Positions 26,860-36,396 are shown, counted from the first letter of the stretch. The stretch: DNA of 64,000 bases from Desulfococcus multivorans (GCF_001854245.1 NZ_CP015381.1:3259001-3323000), one strand, 5' to 3'. Program-made: numbers and translations. Notes: generated by a model not told the origin, from the sequence alone.

Positions 26860-27768
26860 TTACTCCTTGGGGAAAACCATCTTCCCGGCCATGCCGACAT
26901 CATACCCCTCGATTTGGGCCGCCAATTCCAGAAACGGCTTTTCATGGAGCATGCCGATGAAGAGTTGAACCCCCTGCTCGAAAAAGCGTTCCCGGGTCAT
27001 CAACAGATCGTACCGTTCCCAGCGAAGGGGAATGAAATCGAGGTCGAGCAGGTTGGCCACCGGACGGATACAGGGCGCGGCATCCGCGCGGCCCGTCAGG
27101 ATCTCGAGCCCGACGTCGATATGTCGAGCCACTTCAAGATGATATCCATCAATCTGGTCGCCCTTGATTTCTGCGGCGGCAAGCGCCCGGTCGAACAGGA
27201 GACGGGTGCCGGTGCCGAGGGGCCGGTTGACCATCCGCAGGCCCGGTCGGGCGAAATCCGCCACAGAGGTGATATCCTTGGGATTGCCCTTCCGCACCAG
27301 GATGCCTTGCTCTCGCCGACAGAAATTGACGACTGCGGGCATTCGATCCAGCTCCGCACCGGCAAAGGCGAAATTGTAGTCCTCCTCGTCCTCCTGCAGG
27401 AGGTGGCTCGACGCCATATGGCAGAGATCCCGCCGGAGCGCCCTGATTCCCCCCATGCTGCCCAGGTTCCCGAACACCGCCACATGGTCCGTGTGAGTCT
27501 GGTTGAAAAGGGTGATGGTCTTTTCCAGAAGCGGATCGTTGCTCCCGGCGATGATGAGAAGACCGTGGTAGGGCGGAAGATGGGTCGATGGCTCCGGATA
27601 ATTGATGGTGTTGGCTTCAACCCATTGCTCGACAAGATGTTTGGGGAAAAGCCATTTCCCGGTAATTTTGGTGGCGGGGAGGCCTTTTTCCGAGATGAGG
27701 GAATAGACCATCTTTTCGTTGATATCCAGGAATTTTGCGACTTCACGGGTGGACAGCAGCTCTTTCAT
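26860..27768 (-). CDS. HTH-PBP regulator (excisionase-type helix-turn-helix with periplasmic-binding-like domain)
   Basis: 302 residues, no signal peptide. Residues 1-55 form a MerR/excisionase-type winged helix (LLSTREVAKFLDINEKMVYS, ending WLFPKHLVEQWV). The rest is a substrate-binding-like domain of the PBP_like class (PF12727): LLIIAGSNDPLLEKTI, VFGNLGSMGGIRAL, MVNRPLGTGTRLLFDRAL, GRADAAPCIRPVANLL. Related proteins are often linked to tungstate or molybdate uptake or cofactor genes. The start is ATG 27768. It is divergent from the peptide-type ABC operon, with well-formed promoters for both, so it may control that operon in response to a small ligand. Confidence 0.8.
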   Translation of the reverse strand: MKELLSTREVAKFLDINEKMVYSLISEKGLPATKITGKWLFPKHLVEQWVEANTINYPEPSTHLPPYHGLLIIAGSNDPLLEKTITLFNQTHTDHVAVFGNLGSMGGIRALRRDLCHMASSHLLQEDEEDYNFAFAGAELDRMPAVVNFCRREQGILVRKGNPKDITSVADFARPGLRMVNRPLGTGTRLLFDRALAAAEIKGDQIDGYHLEVARHIDVGLEILTGRADAAPCIRPVANLLDLDFIPLRWERYDLLMTRERFFEQGVQLFIGMLHEKPFLELAAQIEGYDVGMAGKMVFPKE

Positions 27769-27828
27769 GGCGGTTTTCCTTGGAAACGGTTTTGGCGGGT
27801 TCGAAGCCAACGGCGTTGGATGATCTTC

Positions 27829-27856
27829 ATTATAGGTGCTTCACCACCCCTGTCAA
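27829..27856 (-). promoter_or_regulatory. Sigma70 promoter of the HTH-PBP gene
   Basis: Minus strand TTGACA (27856-27851), 16-base spacer, TATAAT (27834-27829), about 60 bases before the start codon. A small inverted repeat CACG-TT-CGTG (27857-27866) lies directly upstream of the -35 box and could be an operator. Confidence 0.7.
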
Positions 27857-27920
27857 CACGTTCGTGAAAATGCGGCCGGAAAACATGCTGCTCTGAAATC
27901 CCCACCGTTGAGATATCGTT

Positions 27921-27949
27921 TTGACATTATACCCCCTTTTTGCTATCCA
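27921..27949 (+). promoter_or_regulatory. Sigma70 promoter of the ABC transporter operon
   Basis: TTGACA (27921-27926), 17-base spacer, TATCCA (27944-27949), about 55 bases before the substrate-binding protein start. It is 65 bp from the divergent promoter. Confidence 0.65.
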
Positions 27950-28004
27950 ATTGATTTGGTTTGGCTTTGTTTTTCATCAACCGCACCATCGATAAGGAGG
28001 AAGT

Positions 28005-29615
28005 ATGGCTAAACGATCGTTTTGGTGGGCCGTCGCATTGGTGTTGATCCTTGCGGGAACGGCAACGGCGGCCGATCCCAAGGTCGGTGGAACGATCATC
28101 TTCGGACGCGGCGGCGACAGCGCGGGGCTCGACCCGGCGTTTGAAACCGACGGCAACTCGTTCATGATCTGCGACAACGTATTCGATCAGCTGGTACTCT
28201 ACGCAGATGAATCGACGGAGCTCGTTCCGGGTCTGGCCACCGCCTGGGATGTGAGCGAGGACGGCCTCACCTATACCTTTCATCTGCGCGAAGGCGTCAA
28301 ATTCCACGACGGCACCGAAATGAACGCCGACGCGGTGGTCTTCTCCATCGGCCGGATGATGAATGAAAAAAAGGTCAAATTCACCGGCGACGCACTGCCG
28401 TTTCCGGAAAAACAGCCGCCGGCCGAGTACTGGCTCAGCATGGAGATGGACAATACCATCGACAGCATCGAGGCCCTGGACAACAACACGGTCGTTTTCA
28501 AGCTCAAACGCCGCGAGGCGCCGTTTCTGGCCAACATGGCCATGGACTTCGCCGCCATCGTGAGCCCGGCGGCCGTGAGGAAATACGGCGAGGACTTCAG
28601 AAGCAACCCCGTCGGCACCGGGCCCTTCAGATTTGTCAAATGGATCAAGGACGACCGGATCATCCTCGAAGCCAACGACGACTACTGGGGCGGCCGCCCC
28701 TACCTGGACCAGGCCATATTCCGCGTCATTCCGGACAACTCGGTCCGCTTTCTGGAACTGAAGACCGGCAACATCTCCATCTGTCAGTTCCCCAATACCG
28801 AGGACATCGAACTGGCGGAAAAGGACGAAAACCTGAAACTGGCAACCCAGCCCGGCATGAATATCGGCTACGTGGGCTTCAACCACACCAAGCCCCTCTG
28901 GCAGGATAAGCGGATCCGCAAAGCCATCGCTCTGGCCGTCAATAAGAAGGCCATCGTCGACAACATCTATTACGGCCTCGGCCAGGTCGCCAAGAATACC
29001 ATTCCCCCGACGATGTGGGGATATAATGACGATGTCATCGACCACCCCTACGATCCGGAAGCCGCCAGAAAACTCCTTCAGGAGGCCGATTTTCAGGGCA
29101 AGCTCAAGGCGGCCGGCCAGAACGGGATCAGCCTCTGGAGCATGCCGGTGGCACGACCCTACAATCCCAACGGCATGAAGGTGGGCGAGGCCATCCAGGC
29201 CGATCTCAGGAAGGTGGGAATCGACGTGGAATTGGTGACCTTCGAATGGGGTACCTATCTCAAGAAGCAGCGGACTCAACCGCCCGAGATGGATCTCTTC
29301 CAGCTGGGGTGGACCGGCGGCAACGGAGACCCCGACAATTTCCTCGCAGTGCTCCTGGACGGCATGGCAGACCCCAATGTCCGGACCCAATGGAAAAACG
29401 AGGACTACCACAACACCATTGTCAAGGCCAAGCAGGCCAACTCCAGGGATGAACGGATTCAGCTCTACCGTCACGCCCAGGAGCTCATCAACGATGAAGT
29501 GCCGCTGATCAACATCGCCCACTCTCTGGTGGTATGGCCTGAATTGAAAACCGTCCGGAACTTCAAGCTCCACCCCACCTCGAGCGTACGGCTCCACAAG
29601 GTGTGGGTGGAATAG
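28005..29615 (+). CDS. ABC transporter substrate-binding protein (peptide/nickel/opine class)
   Basis: 536 residues. A clean signal peptide (MAKRSFWWAVALVLILAG, cut after TATA) is followed by an SBP_bac_5 (cluster C) domain: DSAGLDPAFETDGNSFMICD, LVPGLATAWDVSEDGLTYTF, LREGVKFHDGTEMNADAV, GTGPFRFVKWIKDDRIILEA, then WQDKRIRKAIALAVNKKAIV in the second lobe. It binds dipeptides, oligopeptides or a similar ligand in the periplasm; the ligand cannot be read. AAGGAGG sits five bases before the ATG. It is the first gene of a dpp/opp-type operon whose next gene, the first permease, is broken. Confidence 0.93.
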   Translation: MAKRSFWWAVALVLILAGTATAADPKVGGTIIFGRGGDSAGLDPAFETDGNSFMICDNVFDQLVLYADESTELVPGLATAWDVSEDGLTYTFHLREGVKFHDGTEMNADAVVFSIGRMMNEKKVKFTGDALPFPEKQPPAEYWLSMEMDNTIDSIEALDNNTVVFKLKRREAPFLANMAMDFAAIVSPAAVRKYGEDFRSNPVGTGPFRFVKWIKDDRIILEANDDYWGGRPYLDQAIFRVIPDNSVRFLELKTGNISICQFPNTEDIELAEKDENLKLATQPGMNIGYVGFNHTKPLWQDKRIRKAIALAVNKKAIVDNIYYGLGQVAKNTIPPTMWGYNDDVIDHPYDPEAARKLLQEADFQGKLKAAGQNGISLWSMPVARPYNPNGMKVGEAIQADLRKVGIDVELVTFEWGTYLKKQRTQPPEMDLFQLGWTGGNGDPDNFLAVLLDGMADPNVRTQWKNEDYHNTIVKAKQANSRDERIQLYRHAQELINDEVPLINIAHSLVVWPELKTVRNFKLHPTSSVRLHKVWVE

Positions 29616-29708
29616 CGACACCGCCGTCCGTGACGGCCGTTACCGGAGCCGGACAATTGTCGCCCGGCTCTCCGATATCGTTACCCGGACAAGCGTGAGG
29701 AAAACATC

Positions 29709-30256
29709 CTGGCAAGATTCATCCTGCATCGCTTTCTATCCCTGATCCCGACGCTGCTGGGCATCTCGGTCCTCGTCTTTTTCATGATTCACCTGATTCC
29801 GGGCGACGCGGCAATATTCCATCTTTGATTACACCAGCATGGTCTTTTCCCTCATCGGGGTCTCCATGCCCATCTTCTGGCTCGGCCTGGTTCTCATGAT
29901 CATCTTCTCCCTCAACCTGGGGTGGCTGCCCCTTTCGGGAAGACTCAGCTACAACATCAGCCTGGAGACCGTCACCCGCATCTACGTGTTGGACAGCGTC
30001 ATCACCGGCAACTGGCCGGCCTTCAAAGACGCCCTCCGGCACCTCGTCATGCCGGCCGTCACCCTCTCCACCATCCCCATGGCCATCATCGCCCGCATCA
30101 CCCGCTCCAGCATGCTGGAGGTGCTGCGCCAGGACTATATCCGGACCGCCAGGGCCAAGGGTTCAGGGGGGAACCATGCTGGTGGCCGCCACCTTCGTGT
30201 TGATCAACATGCTGGTGGACATTCTCTATGCCTGGGTCAACCCCGGATCAAGGTGA
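29709..30256 (+). pseudogene. DppB/OppB-type permease, internally deleted
   Basis: Pieces of a DppB-like permease are readable in order. First is the N-terminus LARFILHRFLSLIPTLLG and FMIHLIPGDA, then, after a frame change, the middle (SMVFSLIGVSMPIFWLGL, LNLGWLPLSG, HLVMPAVTLSTIPMAI, RQDYIRTARAKG), and finally in a third frame the last helix (LVAATFVLINMLVDILYAW). The family is about 330 codons; here only about 180 remain, so roughly 70 codons before the middle and 75-80 after ARAKG are gone. There is no ATG start; CTG 29709 follows GAGG. The remaining operon genes look intact, so loss may be recent, unless the sequence assembly is wrong. Confidence 0.8.
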
Positions 30257-30260
30257 GCTG

Positions 30261-31172
30261 ATGAAGACGACCGCCGCATCACTGCAAAACAGCCTTACAG
30301 AATCGGAAAAATCCCGCGGCCCTTTGACCGAAGCGCTCCTCCGTCTCCGAAAAAACAGGATCGCCGCGGCCGGCATCCTCATCATTTTCCTCTTTCTGTT
30401 CATGGCCCTTTTTTCTCAATGGATCGCGCCCCACGATCCCCTGGCCCAGTCCCTTTACGACAAGCTGAAGCCCCCGGTCTGGGACGAAGGCGGCACATGG
30501 ACCTATCCCCTGGGCACCGACGATTTCGGCCGGGACCTGTTGAGCCGCATCATCTACGGTGCACGCATCTCCATTCTGGTGGGCATCGTCGCCGTCTCCA
30601 TCTCCCTCTTTTTCGGGACCCTGGCAGGTGCTATCGCCGGTTTTTACGGGGGAAGGGCCGACAACCTCATCATGCGGCTCATGGACATCCTGCTGGCCTT
30701 TCCCGCCATCCTGCTGGCCATCGTCATCGTGGCCTTTCTGGGCCCCAGCCTGAGAAACGCCATGATGGCCATCGGGGTCGTCGGCATCCCGCGTTACGCC
30801 CGGATCGTACGCGGATCGGTTCTGGAGGAATATGGCAAGGACTGTGTCCAGGCGGCACGGGCACTGGGGGCGGGGGACGCGCGGATGATCTTCGTCCACA
30901 TCCTCCCCAACTGTCTGGCGCCCCTCATCGTTCAGACGACTTTGGGGTTCGCTTCGGCCATCCTCGAGGCCCCGGCCCTGAGCTTCCTGGGACTGGGGGC
31001 TCAACCGCCGACCCCCGAATGGGGCGCCATGCTGGCCAACGGGCGTGCGCTGATTCTCAGGGCCTGGTGGGCGGTCACTTTTCCCGGGCTGATGATTCTC
31101 TTCGCCGTTCTCGGGTTCAACCTTCTGGGGGACGGTTTGAGGGATGCGCTGGATCCCAGACTTCGGGAATAG
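30261..31172 (+). CDS. DppC/OppC-type ABC transporter permease
   Basis: 303 residues with six membrane segments. The N-terminal OppC_N region (LRLRKNRIAAAGILIIFLF, DPLAQSLYDKLKPP) is followed by the HPLGTDDFGRDLLSRIIYGA-like motif (here YPLGTDDFGRDLLSRIIYGA) and the EAA loop EEYGKDCVQAARALGAGDAR, which contacts the ATPase. It ends with LGFNLLGDGLRDALDPRLRE, typical for the family. The start at 30261 follows the remnant of the first permease, with GGTGAG as ribosome site. On its own, without its DppB partner, it could not form the usual heterodimer. Confidence 0.92.
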   Translation: MKTTAASLQNSLTESEKSRGPLTEALLRLRKNRIAAAGILIIFLFLFMALFSQWIAPHDPLAQSLYDKLKPPVWDEGGTWTYPLGTDDFGRDLLSRIIYGARISILVGIVAVSISLFFGTLAGAIAGFYGGRADNLIMRLMDILLAFPAILLAIVIVAFLGPSLRNAMMAIGVVGIPRYARIVRGSVLEEYGKDCVQAARALGAGDARMIFVHILPNCLAPLIVQTTLGFASAILEAPALSFLGLGAQPPTPEWGAMLANGRALILRAWWAVTFPGLMILFAVLGFNLLGDGLRDALDPRLRE

Positions 31173-31248
31173 ACCCTTTTGAAAAACCTGCACGGCCATT
31201 CCGCATCCACGACCCCTCCCGGTCCGCGGATTGGCAAGAGGAATTGAC

Positions 31249-32223
31249 ATGCCGGAACCTCTGCTCGACGTCAGCGGCCTCAAGACTTATTTTTTCACCG
31301 ACCGCGGCAAGGCCAAGGCCGTGGACAACGTCAGCTTCTCGCTCTTTCCCGGCAGAACCCTCGCCGTGGTGGGGGAATCAGGATGCGGCAAGAGCGTCAC
31401 CGCCCTCTCGATCATGCGTCTCATCCCCGATCCGCCGGGACGGATCGTGGACGGCAGGATCCGGTTCGACGGCACCGGCCTGTTGACCCTCCCGGAGCGG
31501 CAGATGCGCCGGATCCGGGGAAACCAGATCTCCATGATCTTCCAGGAGCCCATGACCTCCCTCAACCCGGTGTTTCGCGTAAAAGAACAGATCATCGAGG
31601 TTCTCAGGCTTCACCAGCGGCTTTCCAGGAGGGCGGCGCTGGAACGGGCCGTGGAACTGCTGCGGCAAGTGGGCATCCCCTCCCCCGAGCGACGGGTGAA
31701 CGACTACCCCCACCAGATGAGCGGCGGCATGCGGCAGCGGGTGATGATCGCCATGGCCCTGGCCTGCAGTCCGCGCCTCATTATCGCCGACGAGCCCACC
31801 ACGGCCCTGGACGTGACCATCCAGGCCCAGATCCTGGAACTCATGGACACGCTGCGGCGAAAGACCGGCACCGCCATCCTTCTCATCACCCATGATCTTG
31901 CGGTGGTGGCCGAAACCGCCGAGCATGTGGTGGTGATGTACGCGGGACGCATCGTGGAGGCGGCCGACGTCAAAACACTCTTCAATCGTCCCCTGCACCC
32001 TTACACCCAAGGGCTCATGCGATCTATTCCCGGGGCGGCGACATCCGATCGGGCCCGGCTGGCGGCAATCCCCGGCGTAGTGCCGAACCTCCTTTCCCTT
32101 CCCGGCGGATGCAAATTCAGCGATCGTTGCGATCGGGTATTCGATCGGTGCATCGATGCCGAGCCCGGCCTGATCGAAGTCGACGGCCATGCGGTGCGAT
32201 GCCGGCTCTACGAGGAGGCATGA
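31249..32223 (+). CDS. Peptide-type ABC transporter ATPase (DppD/OppD)
   Basis: 324 residues. Walker [11 protein letters not shown]-loop [12 protein letters not shown], signature [13 protein letters not shown], Walker [14 protein letters not shown] and the H-loop THD are complete. After the nucleotide-binding domain comes the oligopeptide-transporter C-terminal domain ([12 protein letters not shown] and [15 protein letters not shown] with Cys residues that can hold an iron-sulfur cluster in relatives). The start at 31249 has AAGAGGAA upstream. Its stop overlaps the start of the second ATPase gene (ATGATG), so both are made together. Confidence 0.93.
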   Translation: MPEPLLDVSGLKTYFFTDRGKAKAVDNVSFSLFPGRTLAVVGESGCGKSVTALSIMRLIPDPPGRIVDGRIRFDGTGLLTLPERQMRRIRGNQISMIFQEPMTSLNPVFRVKEQIIEVLRLHQRLSRRAALERAVELLRQVGIPSPERRVNDYPHQMSGGMRQRVMIAMALACSPRLIIADEPTTALDVTIQAQILELMDTLRRKTGTAILLITHDLAVVAETAEHVVVMYAGRIVEAADVKTLFNRPLHPYTQGLMRSIPGAATSDRARLAAIPGVVPNLLSLPGGCKFSDRCDRVFDRCIDAEPGLIEVDGHAVRCRLYEEA

Positions 32224-33248
32224 TGGAAAATCGCCGTGAACCAGGCGGTGGGACGACCGGACGTGACACACTGGTGAGTCTGCGGGGTGTCAAGAAATAC
32301 TATGCCGCGCCCGGCGAGGCCGCCGTCGGAAAATGGGGTGCCGTCAAGGCCGTGGACGGCATCGATCTCGATATATACCGGGGTGAGACCCTGGGGCTGG
32401 TGGGAGAGAGCGGCTGCGGAAAATCGACCCTGGGACGGACCATCCTGCGGTTGGAGGAGCCGACGGCAGGGGAGATTCGCTTTGACGGCCGGGACATCCT
32501 GGCCCTGGGTCGACGGGCCCTCAGGCCCCTCCGGCGGAAAATGCAGATCATCTTCCAGGACCCCTACGCCTCCCTCAATCCACGCATGACGGTGGGCCGG
32601 ATCATCGCCGAAGCCCTGGTCATCCACCGGGTTGGAACCCCTCTCCAGCGGCTGGAACGGGTTCGGGAGATCATGAAACTCGTGGGACTCCGGCCGGAGG
32701 TCATCAACCGATACCCTCACGAGTTCAGCGGGGGCCAGCGGCAGCGCATCGGCATCGGTCGTGCACTGGTCCTCCAGCCGGAGTTGATCATCTGCGACGA
32801 ACCGGTGTCGGCCCTGGACGTCTCCATCCAGGCTCAGGTCATCAATCTCCTCATGGATCTCCAGGAGCGGTTTCGCCTGACCTATCTCTTCGTCTCCCAC
32901 GACCTCTCGGTGGTCCGGCACATCAGCGACCGCGTCGCCGTCATGTATCTGGGGCGCCTCGTGGAGCTGCGGAGAAAATCCGACCTGTACGCCGACCCCC
33001 TGCACCCTTACACCCAGGCGCTGCTCGACGCCGCGCCCGTGCCCGATGTCAACTCGACCCGGCAGCGAAGCATCCCGGCCGGCGATCTCCCGAGCCCCCT
33101 CTCGCCGCCCGAAGGCTGCCATTTTCACCCCCGGTGTCCCCATGTGATGGACCGCTGCCGAAAGGATGTCCCGGCATGTCATGAGCCCCGTCCGGGCCAT
33201 TGGGTGCGTTGTTTTCTTTATGACGGGTCGGGGAGAGGCGGTCAGTAG
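32220..33248 (+). CDS. Peptide-type ABC transporter ATPase (DppF/OppF)
   Basis: 342 residues. Walker [11 protein letters not shown]-loop [14 protein letters not shown], signature [15 protein letters not shown], Walker [14 protein letters not shown] and SHD switch His are intact; the C-terminal domain has [15 protein letters not shown] and [15 protein letters not shown]. The insert after the first strand ([20 protein letters not shown]) is usual for OppF. The ATG at 32220 overlaps the previous stop; an ATG one codon later is also possible. It is the last gene of the operon, with 276 bp of empty sequence before trpS. Confidence 0.93.
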   Translation: MMENRREPGGGTTGRDTLVSLRGVKKYYAAPGEAAVGKWGAVKAVDGIDLDIYRGETLGLVGESGCGKSTLGRTILRLEEPTAGEIRFDGRDILALGRRALRPLRRKMQIIFQDPYASLNPRMTVGRIIAEALVIHRVGTPLQRLERVREIMKLVGLRPEVINRYPHEFSGGQRQRIGIGRALVLQPELIICDEPVSALDVSIQAQVINLLMDLQERFRLTYLFVSHDLSVVRHISDRVAVMYLGRLVELRRKSDLYADPLHPYTQALLDAAPVPDVNSTRQRSIPAGDLPSPLSPPEGCHFHPRCPHVMDRCRKDVPACHEPRPGHWVRCFLYDGSGRGGQ

Positions 33249-33524
33249 ATCCCCAGGTTCGCCGGAATCCCGTGGATCCCCATCCTGGCGGCCTTCATCC
33301 GGAGAAATTCAGAAACATTCACGGCCGCACCACCGTTTCAGAGAGCCTCGTATTGAACGAGTTTTCAACATCCCAGCACGGATACGCCCGCGGGACAACG
33401 CCTCTTTTGGGGGATGATCCGCGGCTTCCAACAGGATTGCTTTTTTCAAAGGAATTATATATGTAGGGGCCGAATCATGTGAGCCCAATCTGAAAAGACC
33501 AGACAGTTAGGAGACCTTATCCCA

Positions 33525-34511
33525 ATGGCAGACAAAAAACGAATCCTCAGCGGGATGCGCCCCACCGGCCCGCTTCACCTGGGGAACCTTCACGGCGCTT
33601 TGGAGAATTGGATCGACATGCAGGAGCGGTATGACTGTTTTTTTTTCATCGCCGACTGGCATGCCCTCACCAGCAACTACGAGCATCCGGAAAAGATTCC
33701 GGACTACGTGAAGCAGATGATGATCGACTGGCTCAGCGTCGGGCTCTCTCCGGAAAAGAGCACGCTCTTCGTGCAGTCCCATATCAAGGAACACGCTGAG
33801 CTCTTTCTTCTGCTCGCCATGATCACGCCGGTGCCGTGGCTGGAGCGCGTCCCCACCTACAAGGACCAGATCGTTCAGCTCGCCGGCAAAGACCTGTCGA
33901 CATACGGGTTTCTCGGCTATCCCCTGCTGCAGGCCGCCGACATCATCATCTACAAAGCCGACGGGGTTCCCGTGGGCGTGGATCAGGTTCCCCACGTGGA
34001 GATCACCCGGGAGATCGCCAGACGCTTCAACTACCTCTACAGGGAAATATTTCCGGAACCCCAGGCCATACTCACCGAGACCTCGAAGATCCTCGGATGG
34101 GACCGACGGAAAATGAGCAAAAGCTACGACAACGCCATTTACCTGTCCGATTCCCCCGAGGAGATCATGGAAAAGGTATCGAAATTCGTTACGGACCCGG
34201 CCCGAAAGCTCAAGAGTGATCCTGGAAACCCGGATATCTGCAACGTCTTCGATTTTCACAAGCTTTACAGTCCCAAGGAAACCGTTGATGAGATCCGTCA
34301 TCAGTGCCGATCGGCCCAGATCGGCTGCGTCGCCTGCAAAAAGAAGATGGCCAAAAACCTCATCGCCTTTCTGGAGCCTATCCGGGAGAAACGGGCCTAC
34401 TATGAAAAACGGCCCGAACTCCTCGCCGAGATCATCCTCACCGGCGGCAACAAAGCCCGGGAGTCGGCCCAGAGAACCATGGAGGAGGTGCGGGCGGCCA
34501 TGAGCATCTAG
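33525..34511 (+). CDS. trpS: Tryptophanyl-tRNA synthetase
   Basis: 328 residues, normal for bacterial TrpRS. It charges tRNA-Trp with tryptophan. Class I signatures are the HIGH-like GPLHLGNLHG and KMSKS in DRRKMSKSYDN. The GVDQVPHVEITREIARRFN stretch binds tryptophan and stabilises the adenylate. TTAGGAGACC precedes the ATG at a good distance. It begins a plus-strand run with scpA and scpB, with a hairpin between trpS and scpA. I see no T-box or trp-like leader upstream. Confidence 0.95.
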   Translation: MADKKRILSGMRPTGPLHLGNLHGALENWIDMQERYDCFFFIADWHALTSNYEHPEKIPDYVKQMMIDWLSVGLSPEKSTLFVQSHIKEHAELFLLLAMITPVPWLERVPTYKDQIVQLAGKDLSTYGFLGYPLLQAADIIIYKADGVPVGVDQVPHVEITREIARRFNYLYREIFPEPQAILTETSKILGWDRRKMSKSYDNAIYLSDSPEEIMEKVSKFVTDPARKLKSDPGNPDICNVFDFHKLYSPKETVDEIRHQCRSAQIGCVACKKKMAKNLIAFLEPIREKRAYYEKRPELLAEIILTGGNKARESAQRTMEEVRAAMSI

Positions 34512-34519
34512 CGCGGTAA

Positions 34520-34543
34520 CCGGGAGGCTTAAGAGCCTCCCGG
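34520..34543 (+). terminator. Hairpin between trpS and scpA
   Basis: CCGGGAGGCT (34520-34529) and AGCCTCCCGG (34534-34543) form a perfect 10-bp stem with a 4-base loop, nine bases after the trpS stop. No T-run follows immediately, so it may be only a partial terminator or a processing signal. Confidence 0.5.
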
Positions 34544-34561
34544 CCGCAGCCCCGTTTTGCC

Positions 34562-35278
34562 ATGTCGGATCACCGATACGAAGTCAAGGTCGAGAACATT
34601 TTCGAAGGCCCCATGGATCTTCTCGTCTATCTCATCCACAAGAACGAGGTGGACATCTATGACATCCCCATCGCCCTCATCACCGAGCAGTACCTCGAGT
34701 ACATCGACTGGATGAAGGCCATGAACGTCGATTTCGCAGGAGATTTCCTGCTCATGGCCGCTACCCTCACCCAGATCAAATCGCGGATGCTGCTCCCGAT
34801 CCACGAGGGCGATGAAGCGGACGAGGAAGACCCGCGCCTGGAGATCACCCGGCCCCTCGTGGAGTACCTCCGCATGAAATCGGCGGCGGAGCGGCTCGCC
34901 CTCCGGCCGATACTCGGCGAAGACACATTTACCCGGGCCCCGGGTAAAGCGGAGATCGAACCGGATCCGGAAGACGGGTTCATCCAGGTCAGTCTCTTCG
35001 ATCTCATCGACGCCTTTCAGCGGATCATCGAGAACATGCCCGGGGAGCACGGCGTCGATTTCGACACCGAACGCTTCTCCATCAAGGACAAAATCGCCTA
35101 CATCATCGAGATGCTGGAGGAAAAGGGATCCGTGACCTTCACGGACCTCTTCGCCCGAAACGCCGAAAAGGAAGAGATGATCGCAACCTTTCTGGCGCTT
35201 CTCGAGATGGGCAAGCTCGGTCTGGTCCGCATCACCCAACACGTTCAGAGCGGCACCATCCGGTTGTTTTACCAGTGA
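34562..35278 (+). CDS. scpA: Segregation and condensation protein A
   Basis: 238 residues. ScpA is the kleisin that bridges the SMC heads; with ScpB it forms the condensin that compacts and separates the chromosome. The N-terminal VENIFEGPMDLLVYLIHKNEVDIYDIPI binds the SMC neck (a longer motif than quoted in parts: residues 8-35). The middle LLMAATLTQIKSRMLLP and the C-terminal winged helix (VTFTDLFARNAEKEEMIATF, LEMGKLGLV) are clear. The stop overlaps the GTG start of scpB, as usual for this pair. smc itself is elsewhere. Confidence 0.93.
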   Translation: MSDHRYEVKVENIFEGPMDLLVYLIHKNEVDIYDIPIALITEQYLEYIDWMKAMNVDFAGDFLLMAATLTQIKSRMLLPIHEGDEADEEDPRLEITRPLVEYLRMKSAAERLALRPILGEDTFTRAPGKAEIEPDPEDGFIQVSLFDLIDAFQRIIENMPGEHGVDFDTERFSIKDKIAYIIEMLEEKGSVTFTDLFARNAEKEEMIATFLALLEMGKLGLVRITQHVQSGTIRLFYQ

Positions 35279-36087
35279 ACGACGATCTCAGACACATCAT
35301 CGAAAGCCTGCTCTTCGCTTCGGAGTCGCCCCTTTCCATCCGGCGCATGGCAGAGGTCCTCGAGACAGAGGACCTCTCCGCCGTTAAAGCGGCCGTGGAC
35401 AGGCTTTCCGACGAATACGAACGGCGCAGGGGCGGCTTCTACCTGACGGCGGTCGCCGGCGGATACCAGCTGAGGACCCGCCCCGAGCACAAGGAATGGA
35501 TTCGGCGGCTGCACCGCAACAGTCCAACCCGACTGAGCAGGGCCGCCATGGAGACCCTGGCCGTCGTCGCCTACAAGCAGCCGGTGCTCAGGAGCGATAT
35601 CGAACACATCCGCGGGGTCGACTGCGGCGGCGTCCTCCGGGTGCTTCTGGAGCGGAAGATCATCAAGATCCTCGGCCGGAAGGAGATGCCGGGACGCCCC
35701 CTCCTCTACGGCACGACCCGCAAATTCCTGGAGATGTTCAACCTCGAGAACCTCAAGGACCTGCCCACCCCCAGGGAGCTCGCCCCGGAAAAGTCCGGGA
35801 CGGCGGGAGGATCGGACCGGCAGGAATCCGCGGAACCGGCAGCGGACAATGGGCCGGAAGAGGCATCGGCACCCGCGCCAAACCTCATCGATCCTGGAGC
35901 GGATGCGCCTGGGAAGACCGCTTTGCCCGAACACCTGCCGATGATCATTGAAGATCCCTCCCCCGCCGCCTATCCGAAACCCGACCTGGAACCGGATACA
36001 GAACAGGATGTACCGCCGGATGATGCACAGCCGGATATAGATCCGTCCGACTCGCCCGACAACGGCGACCCGCAAAAAAAAACTTGA
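35275..36087 (+). CDS. scpB: Segregation and condensation protein B with acidic tail
   Basis: 270 residues starting with GTG that overlaps the scpA stop (GTGA). Residues 1-165 are the two winged helices of ScpB: HIIESLLFASESPLSIRRM, AGGYQLRTRPEHKEWI, LSRAAMETLAVVAYKQPVLR, GRPLLYGTTRKFLEMFNL. Residues 180-270 are a low-complexity tail rich in Pro, Asp, Glu and Ala, longer than in most ScpB proteins and probably disordered. ScpB dimers bind ScpA in the SMC complex. The -35 box of the tRNA-Val promoter lies within its last codons. Confidence 0.92.
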   Translation: MNDDLRHIIESLLFASESPLSIRRMAEVLETEDLSAVKAAVDRLSDEYERRRGGFYLTAVAGGYQLRTRPEHKEWIRRLHRNSPTRLSRAAMETLAVVAYKQPVLRSDIEHIRGVDCGGVLRVLLERKIIKILGRKEMPGRPLLYGTTRKFLEMFNLENLKDLPTPRELAPEKSGTAGGSDRQESAEPAADNGPEEASAPAPNLIDPGADAPGKTALPEHLPMIIEDPSPAAYPKPDLEPDTEQDVPPDDAQPDIDPSDSPDNGDPQKKT

Positions 36088-36112
36088 CCTGACCCGGAGA
36101 AACCTTTATAGA
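36084..36112 (+). promoter_or_regulatory. Sigma70 promoter of tRNA-Val
   Basis: TTGACC (36084-36089), 17-base spacer, TATAGA (36107-36112), 16 bases before the tRNA 5' end. The -35 box overlaps the scpB stop codon. Confidence 0.7.
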
Positions 36113-36128
36113 AGCCCCATAGCTGAAC

Positions 36129-36203
36129 GGGCGATTAACTCAGCGGGAGAGTGCTACCTTCACACGGTAGAAGTCACTGGTTCAAATCCAGTATCGCCCA
36201 CCA
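36129..36203 (+). tRNA. tRNA-Val (anticodon CAC)
   Basis: Acceptor GGGCGAT pairs with ATCGCCC, followed by A and an encoded CCA (36201-36203). The anticodon stem CTACC/GGTAG encloses TTCACAC with anticodon CAC. The T-arm is CTGGTTCAAATCCAG. A promoter sits upstream and a terminator downstream. Confidence 0.95.
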
Positions 36204-36211
36204 TGGAAATC

Positions 36212-36250
36212 AAGGGGTCAGGCTTAATCAGCCAACCCCTTTTTTATTTC
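36212..36250 (+). terminator. Rho-independent terminator of tRNA-Val
   Basis: AAGGGGT (36212-36218) and GGCT (36221-36224) pair with AGCC (36230-36233) and ACCCCTT (36235-36241), then TTTTTATTTC. Confidence 0.85.
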
Positions 36251-36396
36251 TGTTGCCGGTTTACCGCCACAAGTTCAAAACACACACATCCCGGTCGGCA
36301 GGCGGCGCCATGGTTTATCGAAGGCCGAATCGTTTTCCCCTTTGACGCCGTTCATGTGAATTTCATGCTGGCGGCAGCTTGACTCGGATGTCGATT

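Noticed and set aside
27927-29621. 564-codon minus-strand open frame over the substrate-binding gene
   Set aside because: Antisense shadow in GC-rich DNA; the plus-strand gene has signal peptide, domain motifs and ribosome site.
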